Origin: Apoda limacodes
Taxonomy: Eukaryota > Arthropoda > Insecta > Lepidoptera > Limacodidae
Direction: 5' to 3'
Length of the DNA: 64,000 bases
NCBI GenBank assembly: GCA_946406115.1
Contig: OX291547.1
Coordinates: forward strand, 9,491,001 to 9,555,000
This document shows, one piece after another, positions 13,701-28,700 of this stretch. Within the stretch, counting starts at the first letter, position 1. Every line of letters starts with the position of its first letter. The notes beneath the pieces are model-generated. The model had not been told where the DNA came from, ran no database searches, and saw only the letters and a program-made list of their open reading frames with translations. A program made the position numbers and the translations under genes.

Positions 13701-16700
13701 TATGAATAATACTATCTACCAAAGATTATTCAAGATTAATTATTTATGAATAATATTTTCAATATGTAGAAAGACAACTCACACATATATTTGTTTGAAC
13801 ACTCCCTCACCAAGTTATTTGCATCGAGGCTTACAACTCGTTAAGTCTAAGGTGGACTGGACTGGTTTTTATAATGTACGTGTTTTTCCGCAAAATATTT
13901 TTTTAAAGTAATGTTGTATCTTATTAAGAATGTATTAATAATGATACAAAAAAACTAGTATAACCTTTAGACATAAAACCGGCCAGGAGCGACTCCCTAT
14001 TATACAAGTAGGGTTCCTTCTCCTTAGGGTCTAAATTTATTCTTATATCATACATCTGATGGTATGCGACCACCGTAGCTTATGGACGCTTGACACACTA
14101 GGGGTATTACTCACGCATTGCCGACCCTTCAAAAATCTAATAACTTCTTTCTTGAATAACCCCATACTTTAGACGCTGTTTCTTGGCCGGCGATGGGTGT
14201 TTTAACAGGACTCCGCACCGGCCCAAAAAGCTAAAAGCTGGGTGGGTACCCAGGCGTGGTTTACTCAACAATATCGACTTAAGCATGAAGATTTTCCCTC
14301 CTCCAGCCCAGACCTTAATCCTTTGGATTATAAAATATGGCATGTTTTAGGGGAGAAAGTCTGTGCTAAACCTCATAAAAATTTGGAGAGCCTGCAGTCT
14401 CATTAAGAAAAGCAGTGGCAAAAATTGATATGAGTACGGTGCGTGGTGCGATCGATGAATGGCCGCGAAAAATCAAGGCATGTGTGGCAAATGGCGGCGG
14501 GCATTTTGAATAAATTTTATTGTATTTTATCTTAAAATACTTACATTTCCTATAAATTAAACAATTTTTCAAAGCACCGTTTTTTACTTTATTTTACGAC
14601 CTACAATAACTTTGACAGTATTTAAGGACCGACTGGGTAAATAGACTAGACGGATTGTATTTTTCAACTTTTAGAATAATATATGTTATGCTTAGATGTA
14701 GTCATTTGTGTGTGTTCCTTTGATATTTTTAAATATTTGTAAGCCGACAACAACGGCAAAGCATAGTGACCCAAAAAACTGTATACAGATCTGTATGTTA
14801 TTATTATTTTAATAATATTACAAATAAAATGTTATTATTATTTTAATAATATTACAAATAAAATCTATTGTAATGTAAAAAAACGAAGCGACTCAGAATG
14901 AAAGAAAGAAAGCGACTGAACGAAATCGATAGGGTTCTGCTTTCGACTAAGGACTAAACTTATACCTGTCAGTGCCATACTAGTAGAATTCCGTAATATT
15001 GTAAAATAACAAGTTATTGTTTCGAAAACTATGTCTGTTTAGGGTTTTAGTTATTTATAAGAGAAGATACACTGGAAACTTCACACACATTTTGAGTTGA
15101 TAAAATAAATATGATTTTAAAAGTGTTAAAAACCTATCGTTATATAAAAGGAACATAAATTTCCTTGTTTTTACATAATATATTGTTATACGTATCAAAT
15201 AGCATACAAAAAAACTTACCAACTCTGATCAAAATAACGATAAGACAGAATTATAATACGTAATATGTACATATTTGTCTAGCAATAGACTGCCAAATAC
15301 TTAGCTAACACAGCTCTGCTCGCAGCGCGGTACCAATGAATGCTTATCAGCTCATTGCGCTAATTATACCAACTTATCAAATAAATGTGCTTACACTGTA
15401 CCACAATCAAAGTACAAACAGGCAAACAGTCAATAATGTTAATACACGAATACCTACCTACACCTACCTAATGGACAAACTTTATATTATACAGTGTACA
15501 ATAACCAATAAGTGTCGCCAGGAATTCTAAAACAAAAATGAAAAAAGAACTAGTGTTACTAGTCCACTAATGGTCATTGTGTATTGATTTGGGTCTTGTA
15601 TACACATATGAAAACGTAAAGACAGCGTTATGGCGGGTCAGTGAAGGCCGATCGACGCTCCCGGATACAACCTTGTTTATCAAAAATAAGCGGAGGAATA
15701 CTTTAAAGTTTTGTGGAAAATTAATCTACAATCAGTAGCGTAGCTCTGTAGCGCAGCCCGCATCCACACAGATTGCACCCGACAGTGTATAAAAAACTCA
15801 TAATAATCCTATAAAATTAAGACTACCTCCATGAAATGCTAATTACATATGTACATAACTATACTGTGACTATCGATATTTTTGTGCTTTACTGAACCTT
15901 GCCTTCTATGTGTGTACTTTCGTATTGTGTGGCTCTTTTCTTTTGGAATAGTGTACTATGGAAAATAAATTCTGCTCAGATTGTATCACATTGTAAAGTT
16001 TTCAGTCTTGTACAATTCAATTGTATATGAAAAAACATAAACTGACTGACTCTTCAATGCCGAGTTACTAAAGGTTCATTTTATGACGAACGAAGGGCTT
16101 CATGAGAGACAAGTGTTTTGCAATATACATTCCCTAAGCGGATGAATTAAAGGTCGGAAATTTGTATAAAAATCCGTCACCGTTATTGTTAAATCCATGT
16201 ACTTAGTTGGTATTTAACCTTTTGGTTAAATATTAAAAATTATGTTTTTCAATATTTCTAGAAAATCAGCCCTACAAGGGGGTAAAATAGGAGATGAAAC
16301 TTAGTGTATTCCCTCACTATTAAACTATTACCGATTATTTATGTAAAAAAAGCTATGTAAATAAAGCAATGAAAATAAAGCAATGTAAATTGCTACAGTT
16401 GCAAACAAGAACGACCTAACTGTTACCGATTATTTATGTAAATAAAGCAATGAAAATTGCTATAGTTGCAAACAAGAACGACCTAACTATTACCGATTAT
16501 TTATGTAAATAAAGCAATGAAAATTGCTATAGTTGCAAACAAGAACGACCTGTTTCAGCATTTTTGAAAAATCATCTGCCAAAGGGTGAATTAAAGGTAG
16601 AAAGTTTGAATGAAAATCCGGAATTCCTAAAGTGAAATTCATAAAAAAATCATTTACGATTTCAATTGCAAATAAAGAGTCTCATGTTTTAGCATTTTTG

Positions 16701-19700
16701 AATAATCATGTCCTAAATGGGCAAAATAGGATAAGATAGTGTGTATGAGAGTAATAACACTTGGGCACCAGATAGCAGACCTTCGCTTTTATGTTAGGGA
16801 AAAGGTGGTCATGTTGTTGATGGTAGCTAGCTAGCTAGTTTTTACTAGCTGCAAAAAGAGCTAAAGGTTTTGATATTTCAAAAACGACGAGCTCATCGTT
16901 AAATAACAAATGGCAAGTGAGTTGACCCTAAAATGAAGGACTCACACTGAAAGCTGAACTTCAAACTTTGACGTGGGCCTATGATCCTGCACACGATCCT
17001 CACAATGATTTTCTTCACCAGACTAATTGGAAGAACTTTACGCATTTTAAGTGAATACGTCCAGCATCACAGTCCTCTTAAGACTGGTAATATACGACAG
17101 GTTTTTTGACGACCACGGGGTTCTGTCTACAGTTTGTAATTAAATTATTCTGATAAAAATGACGACTTTATCAAAATATTTTCTTAGACGAATCCGATCC
17201 TAATTTATTAATAAAAACTACGTTACATTAAATATGTCCGTGGCCCAGTGGGTAATGACCCGACTACCGAATCAAGGGGCGTGGGTTCGATTCCCGCACA
17301 ATACAAATATTTATTATTTATGTTTGTCTTGAGAATGGGTATTTTCTATGTATAATATGTATATTTTACAAAAATACCAACCGGCTACTCAAAACGTGTT
17401 ACTATCATACATATATAGCTATTTACCACGGGCGAAAAAAGGATATTCTTCCTTATAATGCCAGTGAATAAATAAATAACCTGTCTTCTACGTATCACAT
17501 ACAAACAACATAAAGGCTAATCGCGGGATCTAACTACGAGTAAAGGTCGACTCAGACTGAGACGTCTCATCGCATCGCGTCTCGGTATGAGCCGACCCTA
17601 AATTTTATCAAATTCCTGAAAATCGTAAAATCAGCAAAAGCATACACATATGACTAATATTGCCTGATCCTCATCAGTAAATGTTGACACATCAATATTT
17701 AAGCTTGAAGAATTAACGTACACTTCGATTACCACAATTTTGCAACAATTTTTATGCAAGCAAAAAAAACTAAGAATCATTATTATGAAATTTCTGAAAC
17801 GTATCTGTAATGAACCTACTTATTGTTAAAAAAAAAATTAAAAACAAAATAATTTTTTAAACAATTTCAAAATTTTAAATATATATTCCTTTTCAATTTA
17901 GATTTGTTATAAGATCAGTTGTCACTTTTATTTGTTACTGTGTAGGTAATTATTACTAAGGTGTCATAAATTCCACATACCTCTTCTGTTAAGGAAAAGT
18001 GATAGCCAAAATCTCGTACATTAAAATTTTATTGCAAAACATTTATATTTTACCTTTTTATATCAAAACATCGGTTAAATTTCATTTACTAAATTAAGAA
18101 ACTAAAAATAAGTATAGTCCCAAGAATTGTGTATTTCTTTGAATAAAGCGTCAAATGCTTTATTTGTCATTATGTTGTTGTTGTTTGTTAAAAATTGTCG
18201 AAACGTTGTGCTTTACCTGAAGGTTATAACATACCTACCTACTCAAAAACCGTGGCAGTAAAACGTAAAAATGCAAATTTAATTTCAAAAGAAAAAATAT
18301 ACTATGTAACATTAAAAGGGAGCACATTAGTTCGTTTGATTGTTCAATAATTTTTTACAGTTTCACAGATTTTTTTTATTAAAAACATAAAAGTTCAATG
18401 GTTTAAAAGTGATAAATACTTTAGTAATATGCGTGATATTTTGTAGGTACTATTTTATATGACTGTATATAGTACATAACTGCCGCGGCCCGCAAACGCA
18501 GCATAACCGGGCGATCACGAGTATGCGGAACGAGACATATAGACGAGGCACGCATCACAGAGCAGGCTATGCTTAGTTGTGGCCAAGGCTTGTATAGTAC
18601 TTTTCTCAAACATGCGTGTAAAAAACTAACTACTACTGTAACTATTATATTGACAACTGTATTGACAATAATAAAAATAGGTTAGGAAATTTAGCCGCCA
18701 ATTCGCCGCGTTCAAATGATACTGTACAGCAAGTACGATTTATCCCAAAGAAACTTGTGCAACATATGGTCGCATATCATAGCATGTTAGATAAAAGTAC
18801 ATTTACATTGCATATAGCTATAGGATTCTTTGTATTTAGGCGCAAACAGCAGCTAACTAGAGTTGCGAGGAATGAGAATTATTGCAGATATCATTATAAG
18901 AACTATTTAAACTTTTGAACGGTTTTATTTAAAAAAAACAATGCACTTTTAGTAGAAATGTTAACTTAAGCTCACAGATGTGTTCCAGAAATAATACAGA
19001 AGATTCTAAATGTAACTGTAGAGAGCGATATAGCCAAGAGAACTAATTTCTGTAATACTAACGATGTCCATGTACTAAAAAATGTCATACACTATTATGA
19101 TATGTATTTGTTATATCGTTCTTAAGTAATTTATACCATAATGACGCCTTGGAACTTACATTTTTTCGTATTAAATATAGCGTTTTGTAGTCACATTTTT
19201 ACCTTTTATAGTCAATGCGGTCGACAACAACCAATTTGAAGTACTTAAACGACTTTCAGAACAATCAAATGCAAAACGCACACAAAAAAATTACAGAAAC
19301 GCTGAAACACTGATTACATTCAGATTTTTTTAACATTAAATGCAATAAATGAACATGTAAGCACCAGATGAAAGTAAAAACAGCGTATTTACGCGATCTA
19401 GCCTACATTTCACCCTTAAGACTAATGTTTTAATTTATATTTATTACATTTTTGAAATAAGCATTTAGCTACTATTCTTTATTTTTTATTTTTAATGAAA
19501 AATTGAATGAATTTGTATTCGTGCCCTTAAGTAAGGAGTGCAGAAAACTAGCGGGTCGTTAATGAAAACTCACATACATGTTCGTACATGTTAACTGTAA
19601 CACCCGTTATGTCTGCTTATTGTTTCCTCAAACACTGTTGTCACATATTGTAACCATCGTTGTCGAGCACCGTCTGAATCATTATTTTTAAAGTAATATT

Positions 19701-22700
19701 TCGGAATATTTATTTAAGAGGAACCTCAAAAAAAAAGCAAGTCTTGTCACTTTTTAACCTCCTGCGTGCAAAATAGTTCATATTTTGTCAATGGTTTGCA
19801 AGATCTAAAAGTTTGTAGATTTTTATTTTTTAATGGTATAATTTTTATTAAAACTTTTTCATTTACAGACTTTCTCAAATAAATGCTACATGACAAATTC
19901 TTAATATAGTATTTACATAGCCATCTAATGCCGATCTAGAACCTATCTAGATTCAAGGTGGAGAATTTATTGCGAACAAAATCGGTTAACAAGTTTTTCA
20001 GCTATCTTAAGCCAGCCTATGTCACGCACTTGACCAGTTTTTGTTACGAAGTCTAAAATAGTTAGGATTTAAGAATTTATGTCGCAGCCATCTGTTTGAA
20101 TTATATTTGCCAGTGAATTGGGCGCCTAGGCATATCGTTAAGTATGGAAATGAAATTATCTTATAACTGAAAAGATTATTATATGAAACTTGACTGTAAC
20201 GCTCGGCTAGCTTGGCTCGCTCCGCATCTACGCTGACACAAGAGAAACCGAACCTAACCCTACATACATGACTTATACAGTGCGATTTTTGTTCCTTTCT
20301 TTTCCATACTTGTAAATGGCTAATTTAACCAGATGGCTGCGACATATACATAATAGACCCAAAACAACGTATAGTGCATTCAAAACAACAATAAATACTG
20401 TCGATTCATGATGTAGTTTGTTATCTGATACAGTGTATATGGACTTAGGTGGCTTTACATATTACTAGTTTTTGCCCGCAGCTTCGCCCGTGCTAAATTC
20501 AGTTGTTTGCGAGGGATTCCTACAGTACAGTTGATTACAGTAAAGAAGTTTACTAAAGAGTGTCCGGGTGTAATTCGGTTACAATTATTCCTGCGACAAT
20601 TTTCATTTTTCCGAGATAAAAACTAACCTTTGAACATCTGCTGTTCTGATGCTGTTTCGACGTAAAGAAAGGAGTAACAAACAAATAAACACACTTTCGT
20701 ATTAATAATATATACAAAGTGAGGTTTTTCCATTATTCGTAAATCACCAGCGTTAACGAATAAGTGGTGAAATGAACCTAAAAAAGGTAGTACGCACAAA
20801 CACGTTATTTTTATGTCTAGAATAAAAAAAACTTTGAAACTTGAGCTTTTTGATATTTTTTTTTAATTATAAGATGAGCCTATTAAACCATAATTGTTTG
20901 TGTTGTTTTTAACAACACAACGAAATTTAATGTAAATAAAAAAATATCATACAAATTAAAACTCGTTAAAATTAATAACATTTAAATTTGAAAATCAATT
21001 AGGAAATCATTAACAATAACAATGTAAACTATATCGAGGTCGAATGTTTTGTATAGAACAGTTATGACCACGTTAGGACCTAAATGAGCCTAAAACTAAA
21101 AAAATCATTAATTCGGGTAACTTGTAGTAAATAAAATTTTTAATCACTTGATGTTTTTTTTTAATTACTAAGCAATTAAGTTTATAAGTAAAAGAAACCC
21201 TGTCAAGTGCAAGACTGTTATCTAGATTTTAAAAGGAATTTTTAGTTTTATTTTTAGCTAGCTTTTTCACGCGGTTTCGATTGGGATTTCAACGGCAACT
21301 CCGCAATTATAGAAAAAAAACCGACTTACATCGGTACAGTGGTAGCAGACAGACAGAGTTACTTTCTCATTTATAATATTTACATATGGATTAGATCTAC
21401 AAAGACTGTAAATTTTTCCTGTATAATGTTTCATTATATTTATTAGCCTCAATCAATTAATTGTTAAGCTCAAAAACTAGACATTTGATTGAACGGCGTA
21501 TTCAACTATCGAGCGTTGACATATAAATATGTCATTTATATTTAAAGGTTTCGGTTGGCTCGGCGACGATAAAATACATATTTATTTTTATATTTGAACT
21601 TTTTGGAATAATAAACTATTTCATCGGAGGAAAAAATAAGAAGTTTCCGCTTTTTCTTAGTTCTCCTGCAAGAGATAAATATTAATATGACAAATAAAAC
21701 ATTTTTTTTGTTTCACTTAGGGGTCTGCCGTGGCAAAGGCTCATAAATCTAATTATTAAAAGCTTTATATTGACTTACAAATTCCTAAGTTTTCCGTTTC
21801 AAAATTTGCAAACCATTTTTCAAGCACTTACGGAGATCGCATTTCGCGCTGACAATCCAATAATATGGTAACATAGAGCCGGTCTGATGATAAATCCCGA
21901 AGATCTAAGGAACTCGTCAATTACGCAACGAAATCCCGCCGTGTTTGTGCTCATAAGATTTGTCTACTATTGACCTAGGTGGCGTACAAGGTTTAATAAT
22001 AAAGCCGGAAGGTGGCAAAAGGAATTATTCAACTAAACAAGACAATATACGTTGTGTTGAGGCTAGTCCCATTTGTCTTGACAAATTGTATAGTCCTAAA
22101 AAATATGTTATCCAGAACTTGACGTTTAAAACGAAAAGCAGGCATTGGAACGACTTCACTGAGTTGTTTCGACAAGTACCTACCTATTTCAACCCTGGGT
22201 TAAAGCTTTTCCCATAAGTATTTACTTATTTTTTTTTTTTAGCTTCTCCTTAATTTAAGCAATCCTCCAGGTCCAGGTATAAATATGATTCTCGCGGCGA
22301 TATCTTATGTGGGTTAATAGATATATAATGAATAAGGTAATTTTACCCAATTAAAATGTTATATGATCATATGTAGGCACTATATATGTTAGGCAAATAC
22401 GTGTAGGTATTTATGGGCATGCAGGCAGAATACATTATATTTACAAACTCATTCGCATCTCATACACAACGCGAGCGTATCCACGACGAAAGACTAGTAT
22501 GAAAATTAAAACGATTTTTAACCCTGACTCTGTTAATTAATTCCTATTTACATAATCTACTTTTATACGACGTACAGATGAATCGGAAATTGTTAACTCA
22601 AATGTTTTCATTTAAAAATTCACCTACTTTGCTCGATTGAGTCCAACGAAATTTGTTGATTCGGTAGATTTATTTTTACTAACTGTGTAAAATTCTGTAA

Positions 22701-25700
22701 AAAAACATATTCTGTACTTTAGGGCTAATCTATAGTCATTATTTTAACATTATTATTTTCTGCATTGTATAAAAAAAAAAAGGTACCGTACACTTGATTC
22801 GTAAATAATTGTAGGCGTTTAGTCGTCAACAGATGGATCGGTACCTACTCGCATTCTATTCTTGTATACTTTAGTAAGATATTAAAAAAAAGACTAGCTA
22901 TTAAATAAAAGGTAAAGTCTGTTTGTTATTTCTTCACGTCTTAATAGACAATACAATTTTATTAATAACAAAATTTTCTTGTAGATTGTGAGAATTGAAT
23001 GAGTCGTGACGTACCTACATTTTATACTTAAAAAAAAAAAAAAAAAGTTGCCTTTAAGTTCTTGGAGTAAAAAAGGAGCTTCAAACTTTCCGATGTCATG
23101 CAATCCTAAATCCAAAAGTTCATCCGTCAAGGGAAACTTAATATATATGCGTACCAAAACTTAGCGACCATTATTCAAAAACATATTAATAAAAATAATT
23201 TGCGTACCATAGTATAATAATTATTGCTATATACCAGTAGGTACTTAGTATAAAGCAATAATCATTATTATTTATTGACATAAATCGTTTCCACGATGTA
23301 GCCGACCAAATTCTGCTTATGTTCAGACTCAGTAACGACTGCGGAAACTTATACGAAAAAATAGAAAGGCGAAATAAGATAATAAGATACTAAGCATAAT
23401 GGCCCGACATGCTCTTAACGGGGTTAAGGGTTTAAGTTAAAAAAAAAAAATTTAATTGCTACTTGAAGTATTAAACAAACATATTTCGGTACATCACACA
23501 TGTAGTAAACAAATCTTAGAACCTCATTTTTCAATCTAGCTCGGGTTACCATGATCAAAACCTCAACAAATCATAATATAAGCAACGATAAAATCGACTC
23601 TTAAACAACGTCTTTATGCATAAACATTAAAAATATGTATATATGTTTATGTATTATGTAGGTAGATGAACCGTCGAACGTTGTTTCGCAATAACATACA
23701 CTTGAAAAACATTCATGTTATTGATTCAATTCGATTTTATTCAGCTTAAACACAGTCTGTTGCGAAACTATATACTTACATATATTATTTATTTTTTGTC
23801 TCCTAGCAGGGTTAAACAAACACATTTTTTTGAAAAAAGACCAATCATCGTGTTTTGTTTTTTTAAACCTATTATATGCAATACATATTTCTGTGTATGT
23901 TTTAATTTCCTGTTTTAAACATTACTTCAGACAATTTTGTAAGTCTAATTGTTTAACGATTACTCTCGAAATGGAATCAAATATTATAGAAATAGTTTTA
24001 ATTATAAAATACAAAAGTATTAACCACTCAGATAGTATTTATTAATGATAATATTTGCCTATAATCAACCTCCCGAACTATTTTGAAATACTGTTCGTCA
24101 GGAACTTACAATAAGTCTGAATACTGGGTATCACAGGTTAGGTTAGGTTTTCTCTAAAGAATACAGTATGGGGTTCTTCAAAAAAGAAGTTATTAGATTT
24201 TTGAAGGGTCGGCAACGCGTGAGTGATACCCCTGGTGTTACAAGCGTCCAAAGGCTTCGGTGACCGCTTACCATCAGGTGGGCCGTAAGCTTGTTTGCCA
24301 CCTTAGTGGTATAACGACACTAGCAGTGTTGCGGCGATAGGCTTACTGTCACGAAAAACTAAAGTGGTTGGTGAAAAGAGCCTGTCTCCCACATTAAAAT
24401 GTTTTTAATAATTAATAATGTTGGTGTTTATCCAGCCACTGGCCCCTTCTAACCGTGAATAGAAAACATACATACAGTATTAGACATAGCATTATTTGTA
24501 TTTTAAATTAAACTTATCAGTACTCGTCCACGACCACAGACAAGCCTCTGATCGTTACCAATTTGGTTGGTTTCCCGCTGCCAAGTAATTAAGAGTGGAC
24601 CAACTCAAAAGTCATTTTTTTTATCTTTAGTAACAACTAAAAACAATCTAACAATAAGCGAGGGAAACAATACAACAACCGCACGCTGCCCGCAAACAAT
24701 CTTCATCCCTTTCAATTTAGTACTTATATTATAGTATATTCACATTCAGTTTTTCAGTTCAAGCAAGAAAATTTTACCATTTTTAAATATGATTTAAGCA
24801 TATGCCTATTTTTAGCAGTGTTTTAAACATTACCAACCCCGTCTCACACACAAACACACACGAATAAACTCACCCTCATACATACATACTTATTTACACA
24901 CATGCATAAATATACACACACTTTTTTTATGTCTAAATTATAAGTTTTACTATGTTAAAACATTTTTCCATTCATACTAAGATTAAAAAGTATTGTCTGC
25001 CGAGACAAGACAGCGAGCCCGAGTAGCGGCCTCCGTTTTACATAATCAAACATCAAATATTACAATACAATCATATAAAACACTTACGTAAAACAGGAAG
25101 TATTTATTTTGCGATATTTACAGCATTTTCCATATTCATACGTAAAAAGGGTTCTATTCCAAAAAACTACACGAATATAGAAAAAAAACTATTATTTAAC
25201 GAGATGTGCGAGTGTCCTTCGCAGTTTCTTATCTATATGTTCACTTAAGGTTGATATAAACTACGTCGTTATGTTCGATTCTGTTATCAAGATCATAAAA
25301 AAGTCTTTTACACGCGGAATTCGACAATTTCGATTAAAAATATATTGGATTATACGAAGCCAATTACAACGTAATGTAAATGAACGACTACACGTTTAAT
25401 TTTTTTTTATATTATGACCACTTTACAACATTATGTGATGCATATAAAATTTATTTTTATTAAGTAGTTATTATTATTCACTAACCTCATACGGTCTGAC
25501 TTTATATTTTACTGAGTGCTGAGAAGAAGCAAGTTTTAAAATATATTTAAATAATTATCTATATCAATGTCTTAACGACCTCGCTTTTACAGATCTCAGA
25601 AGTTAAGAATAAGTTAAGTGTATGTATGTACATACATAAATTGTTCTTTCATTAAATAAGCATAACATTGTATTATATTTACCTCGGTACCTATTGTAGA

Positions 25701-28700
25701 AATATAATTTATGTGCATAAATTAATATCTTTTTAAAACTATATACCTAGTTGAAGCCCGCCGATTCGCTCGCGCATGCATATCAAGCCAGTTGTTTGTT
25801 TATTGTTTTTTTTTTTTTACTACAAAGTTGGCAAATAAGCAAGCGGCCCTTCTGATTCCAACGGCTCACCGTAGCCTTTGGACCCTTGTCAATCCGAGGC
25901 ATTACTCGTGTGTTGCTGACCCTCTAAAAACTCGAATCACTCCGTTCTTGAGGAATTTAATACTGTAGTCTCGAAGAAAAACCTCGACAGGAAGCTGAAA
26001 CCCCAACCTAAGCTTTGTTAACTACATGTGGGAAAATATTTCACTGTGCTACATTGCAATAGGCTAGGTGGACATAGGCTATGTTTCATTCTAAAAAGGT
26101 TTCAAGTCTTGTGTTAGACGTAGGCATAGGCCTAATTAATACTTTCTATGCAGATATACATGGGTGATGTGTCCTCAATTATTTAGTTTTTCAACAGCAA
26201 TTTCATCACCTCGGAACCAGATGACGTCTTAACCCTTTGATGCGATATCAATGTCGACCACTTCATAGAATGAATAATTATCATTCTATATCCTGTCTGA
26301 CCTGAAACTTCTTGGCAAGCGTTTAGGTATCTTTTGTAGCAGTTCAATAAAAGAATCGCTTTTTCTAGTTAGTTTAGTTGTTTTTGTAGGATGTTTAAAC
26401 AAACAGACAAATTAAAATTTAAAAATCTAAATTATGGAGGCTCCTAAGCAGTAAACACCATATCGTTACCGTTATTTTTATTAATATCTAAATGTCTTAA
26501 GTATACAGACACGCTTTTGAGAGTTTTATAACTGTGTCCTTATCCCATACATAATTTTACATTCATCTTACAGCTTGAATTTCGTCAAACCCTTTCAGAA
26601 GTCACATTATAAATCAAGCAAATTGGTAGACTAAATAAATAATAGTTAGTTTCAGTTTATTATACCCTAGTAGTTTTTATAGTTTTGAACCTACGTAAAT
26701 AAAAAATTTTATTGTACCATAAAAAAAAATTTAAACTACATGTGGCCCGCGGTTTTGGGGAAAAATAAATTTTTGCCTCCCTCTGCCTATGTCAAAAATT
26801 AGGCCTCCTTGTTGTTTCGTTACGACAACCGACGACGAGAGAGAAAAGAAAAACAAACACAAGGACATTTCGTCATACCTACATAACACGCATTTCATTA
26901 GTCTGCTATACTACTTCTGAACTAGTTAGGAAGACAGTGTGTAGCCGAAACTTTTTACAATAGATAAGAAAAAAATACCTGAGGTACACTTAACAACTGT
27001 GCAAAATAAATAATAGTAGTAATGGTAGCTACGAATATTTAAGTATTCGATGAAGACATAAATAAATACAAGTTTAAGCGTATTATACGTTTAAAAATAA
27101 AGTATCACAAAAATCATTAATTTTTTTTTTTTTTTTAAACCTTTGGTTCGACGAAAAATGCTATTTGAAACTTTGCATATCAGTTTTGAAAATGGCCTAA
27201 TTAATATTGTGATCTATAAAATTAAATTAAACGGGTCTTACCACGATACGTTTTATTTGGTTTCCGATATTTTGTGGTACGACCCGTTTAAATTATTTAA
27301 AACTGTTACACAACCACGAATATAATAGTTTAAAATAGTTAATTGTGATCCTTATCGTTTGTACATTTTTTGTGCACTGAATAATAAAGACAAGACGCCT
27401 TTACGTTTTGCTTAGCAAACTCATCTATATATGAGATAACTTATTAAGCTACTGTCGACGGTTCCAACAGCGGATATTTTTTACTTATTCATATGTCGTA
27501 CAAATTTATTTATAAACTGATAATGCCGAAGAAAATGTAGAATACTACTACCTATGGCTAGGAAGCTAAACTTGTTTTTAGGATTTTAGATTGTATTGAT
27601 AACGAGTCTGTTTTATGACGCAAGATACCAAAATAGCGAACGGGTTCGGCTTGGTTTCATAATAAGATCCTCGATTGAAGTAGCATTAATTATATTTTGG
27701 AGCTGACTGTTAGCAAAAAAAAAAGAATGCATAAAAACACACACACACACACACAGTAAGTAGACAACTCGTGGTGATATGTGCGATGTCATTTTGTCTC
27801 GGGTAATTTTACAAAAATTACATAATACACGTACTATAATGTGTCTAAATCAGTGTTATTGCTGTATATACATACACTGAAAATATATGTCAAGCTTATA
27901 AGCATAAAACATAGGTTTTGTAGGAAAAAATACCACTTTTGTACTTTTACAACTTTTTTATATTTTTCCTACTTTTTATTGTGTAAAACCTTTTTATTAT
28001 TGTAGCTTATAACTAGATATTACTATATTAGCATAAAACATTGTAGATTTGAGAAGAAAACGAGTTAGCAAACGGCTAAAAATGTAAAACTTTCAAACTA
28101 TTCTCGTTATAACTTTGTACTACAAAAGCTCACAAATATGTAACTTATATCATTCATAAGCTCTTGTTGTGTACTACATTTTAGTACTACTCTCATGTGT
28201 GTAACTTTAACCATATGTCTGTAAATTAGGTTAAAGCGTTAGATCATAAGCAAAGTTTGTATCGAATGCGAGAATAAATAAAAAGCACAGTTTTTGTTTT
28301 TTTTTTTTATTACAAATAGCCGGGAGTAAATTGTAACACGTAAAAAGTGTGTCAGTTTTCAAGAATACCTGAATAATTTTGAATCAAAAAATACCTGTGC
28401 ATTGAGCCACAATAGTGTCGCTTTTTAAAATGTACTCTATCTGTGACTTATTTATAGCCTTCTTGTTTTCTGAGTAATATTATTTATTAGTTTTTTGCCC
28501 ATTTGTACAAATTTCCTTGTATAAGGAATTGTTATATTTGAATACAATATTGTGTGACGTAAGCGTCCTCCATAGGGTTCCATAACGGTTGGTTTTGGCT
28601 TCAGTGGCTTCCTGCGTCTCTAATCTAGTCGTCTGTCCACCTGTTTCGTGGCCGACCCACGCTGCGTCTTCGAGGCCGTGGTGGTAATTCGAGAACCTTG

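Larger units (their letters stand above)
26011..28509. other. Intron stretch with hairpin and microsatellite only
   Basis: Apart from the hairpin at 27221-27296 and the CA run at 27738, I see AT-rich filler. Confidence 0.5.

Noticed and set aside
17233..17310. Functional tRNA gene
   Set aside because: Boxes A and B are present, but no cloverleaf with proper acceptor stem closes, and the downstream body is that of a SINE.
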